Below, piece after piece: positions 25,262 to 33,280 of a stretch of DNA of 64,000 bases. A model generated the notes under the pieces. That model was not told the DNA's origin. It was given only the letters and a program-made list of their open reading frames with translations, and did not search any database. The stretch's first letter is position 1, and each line of letters opens with the position of its first letter. Position numbers and translations under genes: made by a program. Origin of the DNA: Arthrobacter rhizosphaerae (GTDB lineage: Bacteria > Actinomycetota > Actinomycetes > Actinomycetales > Micrococcaceae); NCBI RefSeq assembly GCF_023062595.1, contig NZ_JALLAN010000014.1, positions 62,001 through 126,000 on the forward strand, written 5' to 3'.

Positions 25262-26167
25262 TCAATGGCCCAGCCCGAGGAGCCGGACGGCGTTCTCCTT
25301 GAGGATCTTCGGCCGCACCTCGTCCTTGAGCGGCAGGTCGGCGAAGGCGCCGAGCCACTTCTGCGGCGTGATGAGGGGGAAGTCCGTGCCGAACAGCACC
25401 TTGTCCTGCAGCATCGAATTGGCGGCCTTCACCAGGGATTCCGGAAAATACTTCGGGGACCAGCCGGAAAGGTCAATGAACACGTTGGCCTTGTGCGTGG
25501 CGATCGAGTTGGCCTCGTCCTGCCACGGCACCGACGGGTGGGCCATGATGATCTGCAGCTCGGGGAAGTCAGCAGCGACGGCGTCGAGCAGCAGCGGGTT
25601 GGAGTAGGCCAGCTTGATGCCGTAGCCACCGGGGAGTCCGGCGCCCATGCCGTTCTGCCCTGTATGGAAAATGGCAGGAAGCCCCAGTTCCTGGAGCGTT
25701 TCCCATAGCGGGTAAAACTGTTCACTGGACGGATCGAAGCCCTGCAGGCTGGGGTGGAACTTGAAACCGCGGGCGCCCAGGTCCACCGCCTGGTGCTTGG
25801 CACCTTGAATCGCTTCCGTGCCGGTGCGCGGGTCCACGCTGCCGAAGGGAATCAGGACGTCATTGTTCCGGGCGGCACCGGCGATGAGCTCCGGAATGCT
25901 GTTGGGCTCATGCTTGAGCTGGGTCCTGGCATCCACGGTGAACACGACGGCGGCCATGTTCAGCTCGCGGTACACATCGGCAATCCGGTCTACCGACGGC
26001 GTCCGGTCCTCGGCTTTGAAGTATTTTGCTGAGGCTTCAGTCAGCGCTGCGGGGAGCGAACCGTGCCCGTGCCCGTCCACTTCGAGGTGTACGTGCATGT
26101 CGATCGCAGCGAGCTTCGAGGCATCAACGCCCAGCTCGTAGGGCTGAATAGCGGAGGACGCGGACAT
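25262..26167 (-). CDS. Amidohydrolase-family beta-ketoacyl-CoA hydrolase (CouO-like)
   Basis: A 301-residue TIM-barrel metal enzyme. The metal-binding motifs are DMHVHLE at the N-terminus, FKFHPSLQGF, FHTGQNGMGA, MAHPSVPWQ and GTDFPL. Homologues next to an SDR and a hydratase cleave 4-hydroxyphenyl-beta-ketoacyl-CoA by hydrolysis, releasing the benzoate and acetyl-CoA. ATG 26167 lies one base after the SDR stop (TGAcATG); the open frame further upstream is shadow of the SDR gene. An unrelated decarboxylase-type role cannot be excluded from sequence alone. Confidence 0.85.
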   Translation of the reverse strand: MSASSAIQPYELGVDASKLAAIDMHVHLEVDGHGHGSLPAALTEASAKYFKAEDRTPSVDRIADVYRELNMAAVVFTVDARTQLKHEPNSIPELIAGAARNNDVLIPFGSVDPRTGTEAIQGAKHQAVDLGARGFKFHPSLQGFDPSSEQFYPLWETLQELGLPAIFHTGQNGMGAGLPGGYGIKLAYSNPLLLDAVAADFPELQIIMAHPSVPWQDEANSIATHKANVFIDLSGWSPKYFPESLVKAANSMLQDKVLFGTDFPLITPQKWLGAFADLPLKDEVRPKILKENAVRLLGLGH

Positions 26168-26168
26168 G

Positions 26169-27119
26169 TCAGCGCGCCTGTGCCGGTACTGGTTCCTGGC
26201 GGGCAGGCTGAAGCTCCTCCGGCAGTGGGAGGAATTCCTCGCCCACACTCTGCAGCTTTCCTCCGAACAGCGGGGTGAAGTTTTCCACGAGCTCCTGGTA
26301 GCTCCAGCCGCCGTCACAGTAGTGGGTGACAGCCGCTTCCGGGTGCGTCCACAGCTGTAGGCGGTCACCGCCGGCACCGATCACCTGGCCGGTGATGCCG
26401 GAAGCCGCGTCCGAGGCGAGGAAGGCAATCAGCCCGGAGACGTCGTCGGCCGTTCCAAAACCGAGCTCCTGCCGGAAGAAGTCCGGCATCGCTTCGCCCC
26501 GCTCGTCGGCCTCAACAGCCTTCTGGAAATACGGAATGGTCTTGGTCATGGCGGTAGCGGCCACGGGGACTACGGTGTTGACGGTAACCCCTGCCTTCTT
26601 CATTTCAAGTGCCCAGGTGCGGACCATCCCCACGATTCCGGCTTTGGCTGCCGCATAGTTGGTCTGGCCGAAGTTGCCGCGCTGGCCGGTGGGTGAGCCG
26701 ATGGTGATAATGCGGCCTGCCACCCCGTTTTCCTTGAAGTAGGCGAATGCTTCGCGGGCACAGGTGAAGGTGCCTCGCAGGTGGACATTGATCACAAGAT
26801 CAAAGTCCTCGTCGGTCATCTTCAGCAGGCTCTTGTCCCGCAGGATGCCGGCGTTGGTCACCAGGATGTCCAGGCGGCCGAATTCGGTAACTGCAGTATT
26901 CACGAGCAGTTTTGCGGCTTCCGTGCTGCCTACGGGAGCGACAGCTGTTACTGCCCTGCCGCCGTCGGACTGGATCAATGCCACAGCCTCTTCCGCAGCG
27001 GCGGCGTCAACATCGTTGACGACGACGGCAGCACCCTGGCGCGCAAGCTCCCTCGCATAGGCCAGCCCAAGGCCCCTGGCGCCCCCGGTGACGATTGCTA
27101 CTTTGCCTGACAGGCTCAT
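26169..27119 (-). CDS. Short-chain dehydrogenase/reductase (CouM-like beta-hydroxyacyl-CoA dehydrogenase)
   Basis: A 316-residue SDR, first gene of the operon. The cofactor motif is VTGGARGLGLAYARELARQG, followed by NDVD (NAD preference), TNAGIL, and the active site Ser/Tyr/Lys (IGSPTGQRGNFGQTNYAAAK). A C-terminal extension of about 60 residues (THYCDGGWSYQELVENFTPLF) is typical of multifunctional-enzyme-like SDRs acting on CoA thioesters. AAAGGAG lies upstream of ATG 27119. It would oxidise the beta-hydroxyacyl-CoA made by the MaoC hydratase. Confidence 0.88.
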   Translation of the reverse strand: MSLSGKVAIVTGGARGLGLAYARELARQGAAVVVNDVDAAAAEEAVALIQSDGGRAVTAVAPVGSTEAAKLLVNTAVTEFGRLDILVTNAGILRDKSLLKMTDEDFDLVINVHLRGTFTCAREAFAYFKENGVAGRIITIGSPTGQRGNFGQTNYAAAKAGIVGMVRTWALEMKKAGVTVNTVVPVAATAMTKTIPYFQKAVEADERGEAMPDFFRQELGFGTADDVSGLIAFLASDAASGITGQVIGAGGDRLQLWTHPEAAVTHYCDGGWSYQELVENFTPLFGGKLQSVGEEFLPLPEELQPARQEPVPAQAR

Positions 27120-27213
27120 GGCTGCTCCTTTGCTGCTGGCATTGTGATGCCGCGGACCTATGCACCCGGCCATCCGGCACGTGATGCTTGCTATATCCAT
27201 GAAAATATACATT

Positions 27214-27228
27214 GTTGAAAAAGTCAAC
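27214..27228. promoter_or_regulatory. Candidate operator in the divergent SDR promoter region
   Basis: GTTGA and TCAAC form a 5-bp inverted repeat with a 5-bp centre, within an unusually AT-rich 50 bp. On the minus strand it overlaps TTGACT, a good -35 candidate for the catabolic operon. The regulator is not encoded nearby. Confidence 0.35.
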
Positions 27229-27296
27229 GATTAAGACATGCCGCGCGCAGTGACATCGGTTCTGGATGTTCTTGATTCCGTCGTGCAGAATGCCGT

Positions 27297-28349
27297 ATGA
27301 GCATCTTTCCGGAGTCCGCGACCGTGCTGGTGTACGGCGCCTATGGCCATACAGCCCGATTCGTCATCGATGAGCTCGTCCGCAGGGGTTCCCGGCCGGT
27401 GCTAGCAGGGCGAAGCCCGGAGCGGCTCCAGTCAGTGCGTGGAGATTATCCCGATCTCAGCATCAGGACTGCAGGGGTTGCCGATGCCCAGGATTTGCTC
27501 GCAGCAGTGGACCTGGTCATTAATTGCGCCGGTCCCTTCGCGGATACTGCTGTCCCCTTGGCTGCCGCCGCGGTGCGGGCGGGCGTTCATTATCTGGACC
27601 TGAGCGCCGAGCAGCAACCTGTACTGGACTTGGCCGCGGAATTCCAAGATGGTCCATTCGCCAGCACGGTTATGCCGGCCGCTGGCTTTTTCGGTGCTCT
27701 CGGCGATCTGCTTGCCACTGCGGCGGCAGGTGATTGGGCTGAGATGGACCAGATAGAGGAGATCTCAGTGTTCACCGCCCTTGACCACTGGCATCCCACA
27801 TCAGGGACGCGTCGCACAGGGGAACGCAACACCGGGCCGCGGTTCAAGGTGGCCGGGGGCAAGCTTGTCCCGATTGCCCCAGCTCATTCGCAGGCCGGCC
27901 GACCGTTCAGCTGGACCTTCCCCGCCCCGTTCGGCACCTGCGAACTGGGCGAACTCGGGCTCGCGGAAACCATCTGCATTTCCCGGCACCTGCCCGCAAC
28001 ACGCATCAGCAGTTATCTGAACCTGAGCGCACTTTCCGAGTTGCGGGACCCTCATACGCCGCCACCGATCGCCACCGATACCGCCGGACGGTCCGCCCAG
28101 CGTTTTACCATGGAAGCGGTTGCGGTGCGCGACGGCGTCCGCCGGACAGCCCGCGTCCAGGGCCAGGATATCTACGCCAGCTCGGCACCAATTGTGGTGG
28201 AGGCCGCTGCAAGGATCCTTGCCGGCGAAGCACCATCCGGCGTGGTCTCCCCTGCGTCTGCCTTCCCCGCTGAAGAGTTCCTCGCGGCGCTCCCGTTTGA
28301 AGAGTTCTCACTCAACACCAAGTCGGACCAACACTCTCCTTCCGTCTAG
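27297..28349 (+). CDS. Saccharopine dehydrogenase-like NAD(P)-binding protein
   Basis: A 350-residue protein with an N-terminal Rossmann fold (VLVYGAYGHTARFVIDELVR; acceptor strand PVLAGRSPERL) and the family block INCAGPFADTAVPLAAAAVR, HYLDLSAEQ. This is the saccharopine-dehydrogenase/trans-acting enoyl-reductase superfamily. The remaining part gives no substrate clue. It is divergent from the catabolic operon and shares its promoter region, so co-regulation is possible. Confidence 0.82.
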   Translation: MSIFPESATVLVYGAYGHTARFVIDELVRRGSRPVLAGRSPERLQSVRGDYPDLSIRTAGVADAQDLLAAVDLVINCAGPFADTAVPLAAAAVRAGVHYLDLSAEQQPVLDLAAEFQDGPFASTVMPAAGFFGALGDLLATAAAGDWAEMDQIEEISVFTALDHWHPTSGTRRTGERNTGPRFKVAGGKLVPIAPAHSQAGRPFSWTFPAPFGTCELGELGLAETICISRHLPATRISSYLNLSALSELRDPHTPPPIATDTAGRSAQRFTMEAVAVRDGVRRTARVQGQDIYASSAPIVVEAAARILAGEAPSGVVSPASAFPAEEFLAALPFEEFSLNTKSDQHSPSV

Positions 28350-28387
28350 AGGGGAGGCCCACTGCTGGCCGTGGTGTGACTCCCTGC

Positions 28388-28621
28388 CTATGGGGCCATG
28401 GGCGGATCGAAGAAAAAGAGATCCCCGACCTGACAGTCCAGCACTTCACAAATTGCTGCCAGAGTGGAGAACCTTATTGCTTTCGCCCTGTCGTTCTTCA
28501 GGACAGACAGGTTGACGATGCTCACTCCCACCCGCTTACTCAACTCGGTCAGGGTCATCCCGCGGGCCTCCAGCAGCTCATCGAGCCGGCAGTGGATGGC
28601 TGTCGCGTCTTCTGCCGGCAT
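28388..28621 (-). CDS. YozG-like Cro/C1-type HTH regulator
   Basis: A 77-residue protein that is essentially one HTH domain (ELLEARGMTLTELSKRVGVS, NLSVLKNDRAKAIRFSTLAA, then CEVLDCQVGDLFFF). Its start codon overlaps the DUF2975 stop by one base (TGATG), which fixes ATG 28621. DUF2975 membrane protein plus YozG-type HTH is a recurrent gene pair. It probably autoregulates through the palindrome upstream of the DUF2975 gene. Confidence 0.88.
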   Translation of the reverse strand: MPAEDATAIHCRLDELLEARGMTLTELSKRVGVSIVNLSVLKNDRAKAIRFSTLAAICEVLDCQVGDLFFFDPPMAP

Positions 28622-29262
28622 CAGATGAGCCCTTCGGTATCTTTCTGCAGCCTGCGGCCGATCTGGAAGACTGCAGCCAGGAGGATGAGGACAATGCCAG
28701 CCATCGTCGGCCCCGTATCGAAGTGGGCCGTGAAAATGGGGACGGCTTCGTCGGCAGTGCGCTGGTTTGCCCCGATCAGCTCTGCCAGGCGGTTGCGGGC
28801 AGCGGAGTCGAGGAGCTGCCCGATGGTTCCGGCCAGGGTGAGTACAAAACCGCAGGAACCCAGGATCCATACAGAGCCCGCGGTAAACAGGTTGCCGCTG
28901 TGGAGCCTGAGCCCGAGCAGAAAAATCAGGGCTAAGACTGCCAGGATGCCCATCTGGTTCAGCGCCCCCGCCCAGGCCAAAAGTGCGGCTTCGTATGAGG
29001 GCACTGCAGGGATTACTGCTTCAACGGAGGTGAAGTGTGCCTGCGCTCCGAGCCGCAGCCCCGTGGGAGTTTGGTGCGTAGTGGCCAGCGGAAGCGTCAG
29101 AGTCACCGGCCCGGCGAAAAGGCGGACGATCTCGGATACGGCCAGAACGGTGGTGACCACGGCTGCGGCTGCAGAGGCTAAAACGATCAGAACCGCCTCC
29201 GCCCTGGATACGACTTTCTTGTCATCTGACCCTCGGCGGCCGGTGCCCAATATCTGTTTCAT
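28621..29262 (-). CDS. DUF2975 membrane protein
   Basis: A 213-residue inner-membrane protein with four hydrophobic segments: near 20-47, 93-117, 124-150 and 183-200. An extracytoplasmic loop of about 45 residues lies between the first two. The function of the family is unknown. Together with the HTH protein it follows the layout of a membrane sensor or regulator pair. GGGGGA lies just before ATG 29262, and a perfect 12-bp palindrome sits 18 bp further upstream. Confidence 0.82.
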   Translation of the reverse strand: MKQILGTGRRGSDDKKVVSRAEAVLIVLASAAAAVVTTVLAVSEIVRLFAGPVTLTLPLATTHQTPTGLRLGAQAHFTSVEAVIPAVPSYEAALLAWAGALNQMGILAVLALIFLLGLRLHSGNLFTAGSVWILGSCGFVLTLAGTIGQLLDSAARNRLAELIGANQRTADEAVPIFTAHFDTGPTMAGIVLILLAAVFQIGRRLQKDTEGLI

Positions 29263-29280
29263 GATTCCCCCAAAATTGAC

Positions 29281-29311
29281 TATCGATATTCGATAACAAC
29301 GAATATCGATA
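29281..29311. promoter_or_regulatory. Perfect 12-bp inverted-repeat operator
   Basis: TATCGATATTCG and CGAATATCGATA are exact inverted repeats separated by ATAACAA. Such a long AT-rich palindrome is unexpected in this genome. It lies 19-49 bp upstream of the DUF2975 start, in promoter position, and is the best candidate site for the small HTH protein of the same operon. Confidence 0.75.
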
Positions 29312-29388
29312 AACTATTTCCCTCCGTGTCCAAAGTCAAGGGCAACCCCGCGCCGATCTGCCGTTCCCCCATGGGGCCAACCGGTTGG

Positions 29389-30348
29389 CTACGAGGAAGG
29401 CACGCCCGCGCTCAAAGTGGTGAAGGCGCGGGCCTGATCCAAAAGCACCGGGATTGCCATCGCCAGTCCGGCGGCTGTTCCGGACCCGGGCTGATTTCCA
29501 TGAGAGATGATGATGTCCCCAGGCTTGGCCTTGGCTGTTACCTGCGCGACCAGTTCCTTCGGGTACGTCGCCCCGCCGTCGGCGTTGATACTGAATCCGG
29601 CAGGGATGGTGCCCAGCGCATGGCAAATTTCGGCCGCAACCTCGTCCAGGTAGGCGGTTCCGGGGCGGAAGAAACGCGGGCGTTCACCGGTAATTTCCGT
29701 CAAGAGCTTGTCGTTGGTCATGATCTCGTCATAGACCTGCAGGCTACTTTGCGTTCCGGGTATCCCGTACGCGGAGTGCCCGGCCACACTCAGCGGCAAA
29801 TGCTGGCTGCCATGGTTGGCTAATTCAAAGAAGGGTACCGCGGCCAGGTCCCCTGCCAGGGAACGATTGGCGTGGATCCACCGCGCGTTCATGAACAGCG
29901 TCGCGGGGACCTGCAGCCGCTGCAACATGTCCAAGGCAGCGTAGTCCACTCTGTTTCCTAGAGGACCACCGCAAAAGTCCAGGGTCAACGCAATTCCTGC
30001 CGCAGGCTCCGTCAGGACCCGCAGGACCTTAGGTGCCTCGAGGCCCCAATAGGACGGTACATGGCCGGCGAATCTGGCTGCGATCTGCTCATGCGAGGGT
30101 GTTGTTACCGCCGGCGCGGGAGTCACTGGAGGCGTGGCAGGTGGAGTCAGCTGAGGCGTCACTGGAGGCGTCACTGTGGCGGAAGCGGGAGAAGCGGGAG
30201 CACTGGTTGGCGCTTCAGGGGTGGGCTGGGCCGCGGTCTGCCGGCCGGAAAGCAATGGGCCCGGACCCGCGTCTGGCCTGCACCCGGAGACCAGCAAGGC
30301 GGCCGCTGCCGACAAAAGTAGCGCACGACGCCCTGGATTGCCGATCAC
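29389..30348 (-). CDS. Polysaccharide-deacetylase (NodB-like) lipoprotein
   Basis: A 319-residue exported protein. The signal peptide ends in a lipobox (LLVSGC), so it should be anchored to the outer face of the membrane. A Pro/Thr/Ala linker of about 50 residues follows (repeats of TPPVTP type). The NodB domain starts near 100: ALTLDFCGG gives the first metal Asp, ELANHGSQHLPLS the histidines, and FFRPGT the Arg/Pro strand. The usual second Asp of the DD pair is Phe-Cys here, which is also seen in other deacetylases of this branch. The start is GTG 30348 with AAGGA nine bases upstream. The substrate is probably a cell-wall glycan. Confidence 0.82.
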   Translation of the reverse strand: MIGNPGRRALLLSAAAALLVSGCRPDAGPGPLLSGRQTAAQPTPEAPTSAPASPASATVTPPVTPQLTPPATPPVTPAPAVTTPSHEQIAARFAGHVPSYWGLEAPKVLRVLTEPAAGIALTLDFCGGPLGNRVDYAALDMLQRLQVPATLFMNARWIHANRSLAGDLAAVPFFELANHGSQHLPLSVAGHSAYGIPGTQSSLQVYDEIMTNDKLLTEITGERPRFFRPGTAYLDEVAAEICHALGTIPAGFSINADGGATYPKELVAQVTAKAKPGDIIISHGNQPGSGTAAGLAMAIPVLLDQARAFTTLSAGVPSS

Positions 30349-30480
30349 CGGCGGTCCTTATGCAACATATCCCCCAAGATTGAACCGCACTCATCATGCC
30401 ATGACTTGGCTTGGATCCACGCCATCCAAGACCCGCCAGTGCCGTTGACGAAGCGACATCCCCGGATCATGCTTAGCTGC

Positions 30481-30999
30481 ATGTCCCCGTCGTCGAACCC
30501 ATACCGGATCATCGCGGTCTGCACCGGCAACATCTGCCGTTCCCCCATGGCCGAACGAATGCTCGCAGACGCGTTTGCAGCAGCCGGTCTCGGCGACGTC
30601 GTTGTGGTGGATTCCGCCGGCACCACGGCCTATGAAGCAGGCCGTCCCGTTGATCCCCGCGCTGCACGGATTCTTACAGCCCGCTCGATAGACTCAAGCG
30701 GACATCGCGCAAGGAAATGGCAACCGGAATGGTTCGCTGAGCGTCACCTCATCCTTGCCTTGGACGTGGACCACTACGGCTGGCTCCTGGAAGAGGCACC
30801 CGACGAGGAATCCCGCGCCCGCATCCGGATGCTGCGCTCCTTCGATCCGGTGGTGGCCGACGGCGACAACCTGGACCACGGCATCGACGATCCCTGGTAC
30901 GGAGGGCAGTCCGATTTCGAAGAGACCTGGCGACTCATAGAGGCCTCTGTTCCCGGAATTGTTGAGCATGTCAGGGCACAGCTCAGGCTGCAGAAGTAA
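30481..30999 (+). CDS. Low-molecular-weight protein-tyrosine phosphatase
   Basis: A 172-residue phosphatase. The active-site loop CTGNICRS gives Cys14 and Arg20 (CX5R), and the general acid lies in DDPWYGGQSDFEET. All catalytic residues are present. The family removes phosphate from tyrosine or, in some members, from arginine in proteins, and often regulates polysaccharide export. ATG 30481 is preferred; the frame opens at 30406 and ATG 30469 is possible. It is 35 bp before the kinase-PabB gene and in the same direction. Confidence 0.92.
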   Translation: MSPSSNPYRIIAVCTGNICRSPMAERMLADAFAAAGLGDVVVVDSAGTTAYEAGRPVDPRAARILTARSIDSSGHRARKWQPEWFAERHLILALDVDHYGWLLEEAPDEESRARIRMLRSFDPVVADGDNLDHGIDDPWYGGQSDFEETWRLIEASVPGIVEHVRAQLRLQK

Positions 31000-31021
31000 C
31001 AGGACCCTCCGGAGCAGCAGG

Positions 31022-31027
31022 TACGCT
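31022..31027 (+). promoter_or_regulatory. -10 element for a leaderless kinase-pabB mRNA
   Basis: TACGCT lies seven bases before ATG 31035 and no Shine-Dalgarno sequence is present. Confidence 0.38.
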
Positions 31028-31034
31028 CTATTCC

Positions 31035-33179
31035 ATGAGCCCCGCACCTGTGATCATCGCCATCGACGGGCGGTCCGGAGCAGGCAAAACAACCATCGCT
31101 ATCGAACTGGCTGCGCGTTTGCGCGCCCACCACAAGGTCTCCCTCTTCCACCTTGAGGATATCTATCCAGGCTGGAACGGGCTCGCGGCAGGAGTGGAAC
31201 GCTACATCACCACCGTGCTGGCTCCCCTGCGGAGCGGGCAGGCCGCCGAATGGGTGACGTGGGATTGGGAAAAGCATTACGACGGCGACGTCAGGGTCAC
31301 GCTTCCCGCTGAAATCGTGATCGTCGAAGGTGTGGGAGCGGCCTCGGACGCCGCCCGGCCCCTGTTGGACGCTGTGGTCTGGGCGGAAGCCCCCGACGAC
31401 GAGCGCCGCGCACGCGCCTTGTCCCGCGATGGAAGCACTTATGAGCCTTACTGGGATCTCTGGGCCGCGCAGGAGGTGGAGTGGCTGGCCGCGGATGCGG
31501 TGCGGGAGAACATTGACGTGCGGGTGCTCAACCGGGCGGACGGCAACGCTCCCGGGGATGTTCTGCGCGCCCTTCAGTTCCTGCCCTCATGCTCCGGCGT
31601 ACTCTCGCCCGAGCTCTCCGCCCGCCGCGGCCTGAAGCTTCGGGCCGAACGAATTGCGGCAGAGCCCGACGCCGCTGCCCTCTATGAAACGCTGTATGGA
31701 GCTTCGGCCAATGCCGTATGGCTGGATTCTTCGGACGGTCCGGAGCTCGCGAGGGATGCAGGTTCTTCCGCCGACGTTCCGGGCGTCTCGCCTGCGGCCG
31801 GCGTCTCCCAGGCAGCGGACGTTTCCCCGGCAGCGGAGCGCAGGCGGTTCAGTATTCTGGCCGACGACGGCGGCAGCCACGGCCAGTTGGCCACGCACCA
31901 CAACGGGATCACCACCGTGCGCACAGGCTGCGCTACGGTGAGGATCGAAGGCCCCTTCTTCCGCTGGCTGGACGCGGCCTGGGCAAGCAGCATGGCCCCC
32001 TCGCCCGAGGGCTACGGTGGTGAATTCACTCTCGGCTGGCTGGGCTATCTGGGCTACGAGCTGAAGCGCGAGACCGGCGGAAGTGACGTCACATCCCCCA
32101 CCCCGGATTCCGCCCTGCTCTTCGCGGGGCGTGCTGTGGTCCTGGACCATCGGGAGGGTTCCGTCTGGCTGTTCGCCCTTGAAGCGTCCGACGCCGCCGG
32201 CTGGATAACCAAAGCCGCCCAAGCCGTGGCAGCTGCCTCGGACACCGCGACGGGCACCGCTGCAGGTGACGATGCCGACACAGGTGGCAACGCCGTCGGA
32301 CATTCCGCAGAACCGCGTGCAGGTGCCCCGGAATTCACAGCCCGGGACACTGAGCTGGACTACAAACACAAGATCGGGGTGGCCCAGCACGAGATTGCGG
32401 AAGGCAACTCCTACGAAATCTGCCTGACCACAGCGCTCCACGCCCAGGGCACCGGAGTGGAACCGTGGCAAAGTTACATGCAGCTCCGGCACAGGAATCC
32501 TGCCCCTTTCGGGAGCCTCCTGCGTTTCGGCAGCCTCGCGGTGGCCAGCACCTCACCGGAGCGCTTCCTCAGGATCACTTCAGCCGGCAGTATGCGGGCC
32601 GAACCCATCAAGGGCACAAGAGGCCGCTCCGTGAATCCCGAGCAGGACGCGGCTCTTCGCTCTGACTTGGAATCCTCGCCGAAGGACCGCGCCGAGAACA
32701 TCATGATTGTGGACCTGTTGCGGAACGACCTCAGCCATTTTGCCGAGCCCGGCAGCGTTACCGTGAGCCGCTTGTGCGTGGTGGAAAGCTACGCCACGGT
32801 CCACCAACTCGTGAGCACCATTGACGCACAACTCCTGCCAGGAGCCTCGCGGGCCGAGGCTGTTGCTGCGTGCTTCCCGGCCGGTTCCATGACTGGCGCC
32901 CCGAAAATCAGCACCATGGCCATCCTGGACCGGCTGGAAGAAGCGCCCCGCGGCGTGTACTCGGGTGCCATCGGCTACTTTTCCCTCAATGGCGCCACGG
33001 ATCTCGCAGTCGCTATCCGGACGCTGGTGGTCACATCCGACGGCGACGGCCGCACTGGGCTGAGCCTCGGCGTCGGCGGTGCCATCACGGCCGATTCCTC
33101 GCCGCAGGAGGAGTACGAGGAGATCCGGACCAAGGCCTACGGGGTGCTGTCGGCGCTCGGCGCCGAGTTCCCCGACTGA
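31035..33179 (+). CDS. pabB: Aminodeoxychorismate synthase component I with N-terminal uridine-kinase-like domain
   Basis: A 714-residue two-part protein. Residues 1-190 are a P-loop kinase-like domain (IIAIDGRSGAGKTTIAIELA, then IVIVEGVGAAS). A low-complexity Ala/Ser/Asp linker near 235-265 leads to the chorismate-binding half. That half has EGNSYEICLTTALH, the ADC-synthase signature EPIKGTRGRS (Lys rather than the Ala of anthranilate synthase), RAENIMIVDLLRNDLS and FPAGSMTGAPK. It converts chorismate plus ammonia to 4-amino-4-deoxychorismate for folate. No PabA gene is adjacent. PabC is encoded 1.7 kb downstream, beyond the convergent cls gene. What the kinase-like domain does is unknown. 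Confidence 0.9.
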   Translation: MSPAPVIIAIDGRSGAGKTTIAIELAARLRAHHKVSLFHLEDIYPGWNGLAAGVERYITTVLAPLRSGQAAEWVTWDWEKHYDGDVRVTLPAEIVIVEGVGAASDAARPLLDAVVWAEAPDDERRARALSRDGSTYEPYWDLWAAQEVEWLAADAVRENIDVRVLNRADGNAPGDVLRALQFLPSCSGVLSPELSARRGLKLRAERIAAEPDAAALYETLYGASANAVWLDSSDGPELARDAGSSADVPGVSPAAGVSQAADVSPAAERRRFSILADDGGSHGQLATHHNGITTVRTGCATVRIEGPFFRWLDAAWASSMAPSPEGYGGEFTLGWLGYLGYELKRETGGSDVTSPTPDSALLFAGRAVVLDHREGSVWLFALEASDAAGWITKAAQAVAAASDTATGTAAGDDADTGGNAVGHSAEPRAGAPEFTARDTELDYKHKIGVAQHEIAEGNSYEICLTTALHAQGTGVEPWQSYMQLRHRNPAPFGSLLRFGSLAVASTSPERFLRITSAGSMRAEPIKGTRGRSVNPEQDAALRSDLESSPKDRAENIMIVDLLRNDLSHFAEPGSVTVSRLCVVESYATVHQLVSTIDAQLLPGASRAEAVAACFPAGSMTGAPKISTMAILDRLEEAPRGVYSGAIGYFSLNGATDLAVAIRTLVVTSDGDGRTGLSLGVGGAITADSSPQEEYEEIRTKAYGVLSALGAEFPD

Positions 33180-33210
33180 GCCCTGTGCGCGAGCGGGGCG
33201 GCACCTCACC

Positions 33211-33276
33211 AAGACCGGCCGCCACCCGCTTGACCGGCCCGGGGCGGGGCCGGTTGTGCGGGCAGGGGCCGGTCTT
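33211..33276. terminator. Nested bidirectional terminator between converging genes
   Basis: An outer 10-bp repeat (AAGACCGGCC 33211-33220 / GGCCGGTCTT 33267-33276) encloses an 8-bp hairpin ACCGGCCC/GGGCCGGT (33233-33254). It fills the gap between the pabB stop (33179) and the cls stop (33281), so it can end both transcripts. Confidence 0.6.
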
Positions 33277-33280
33277 GCCG

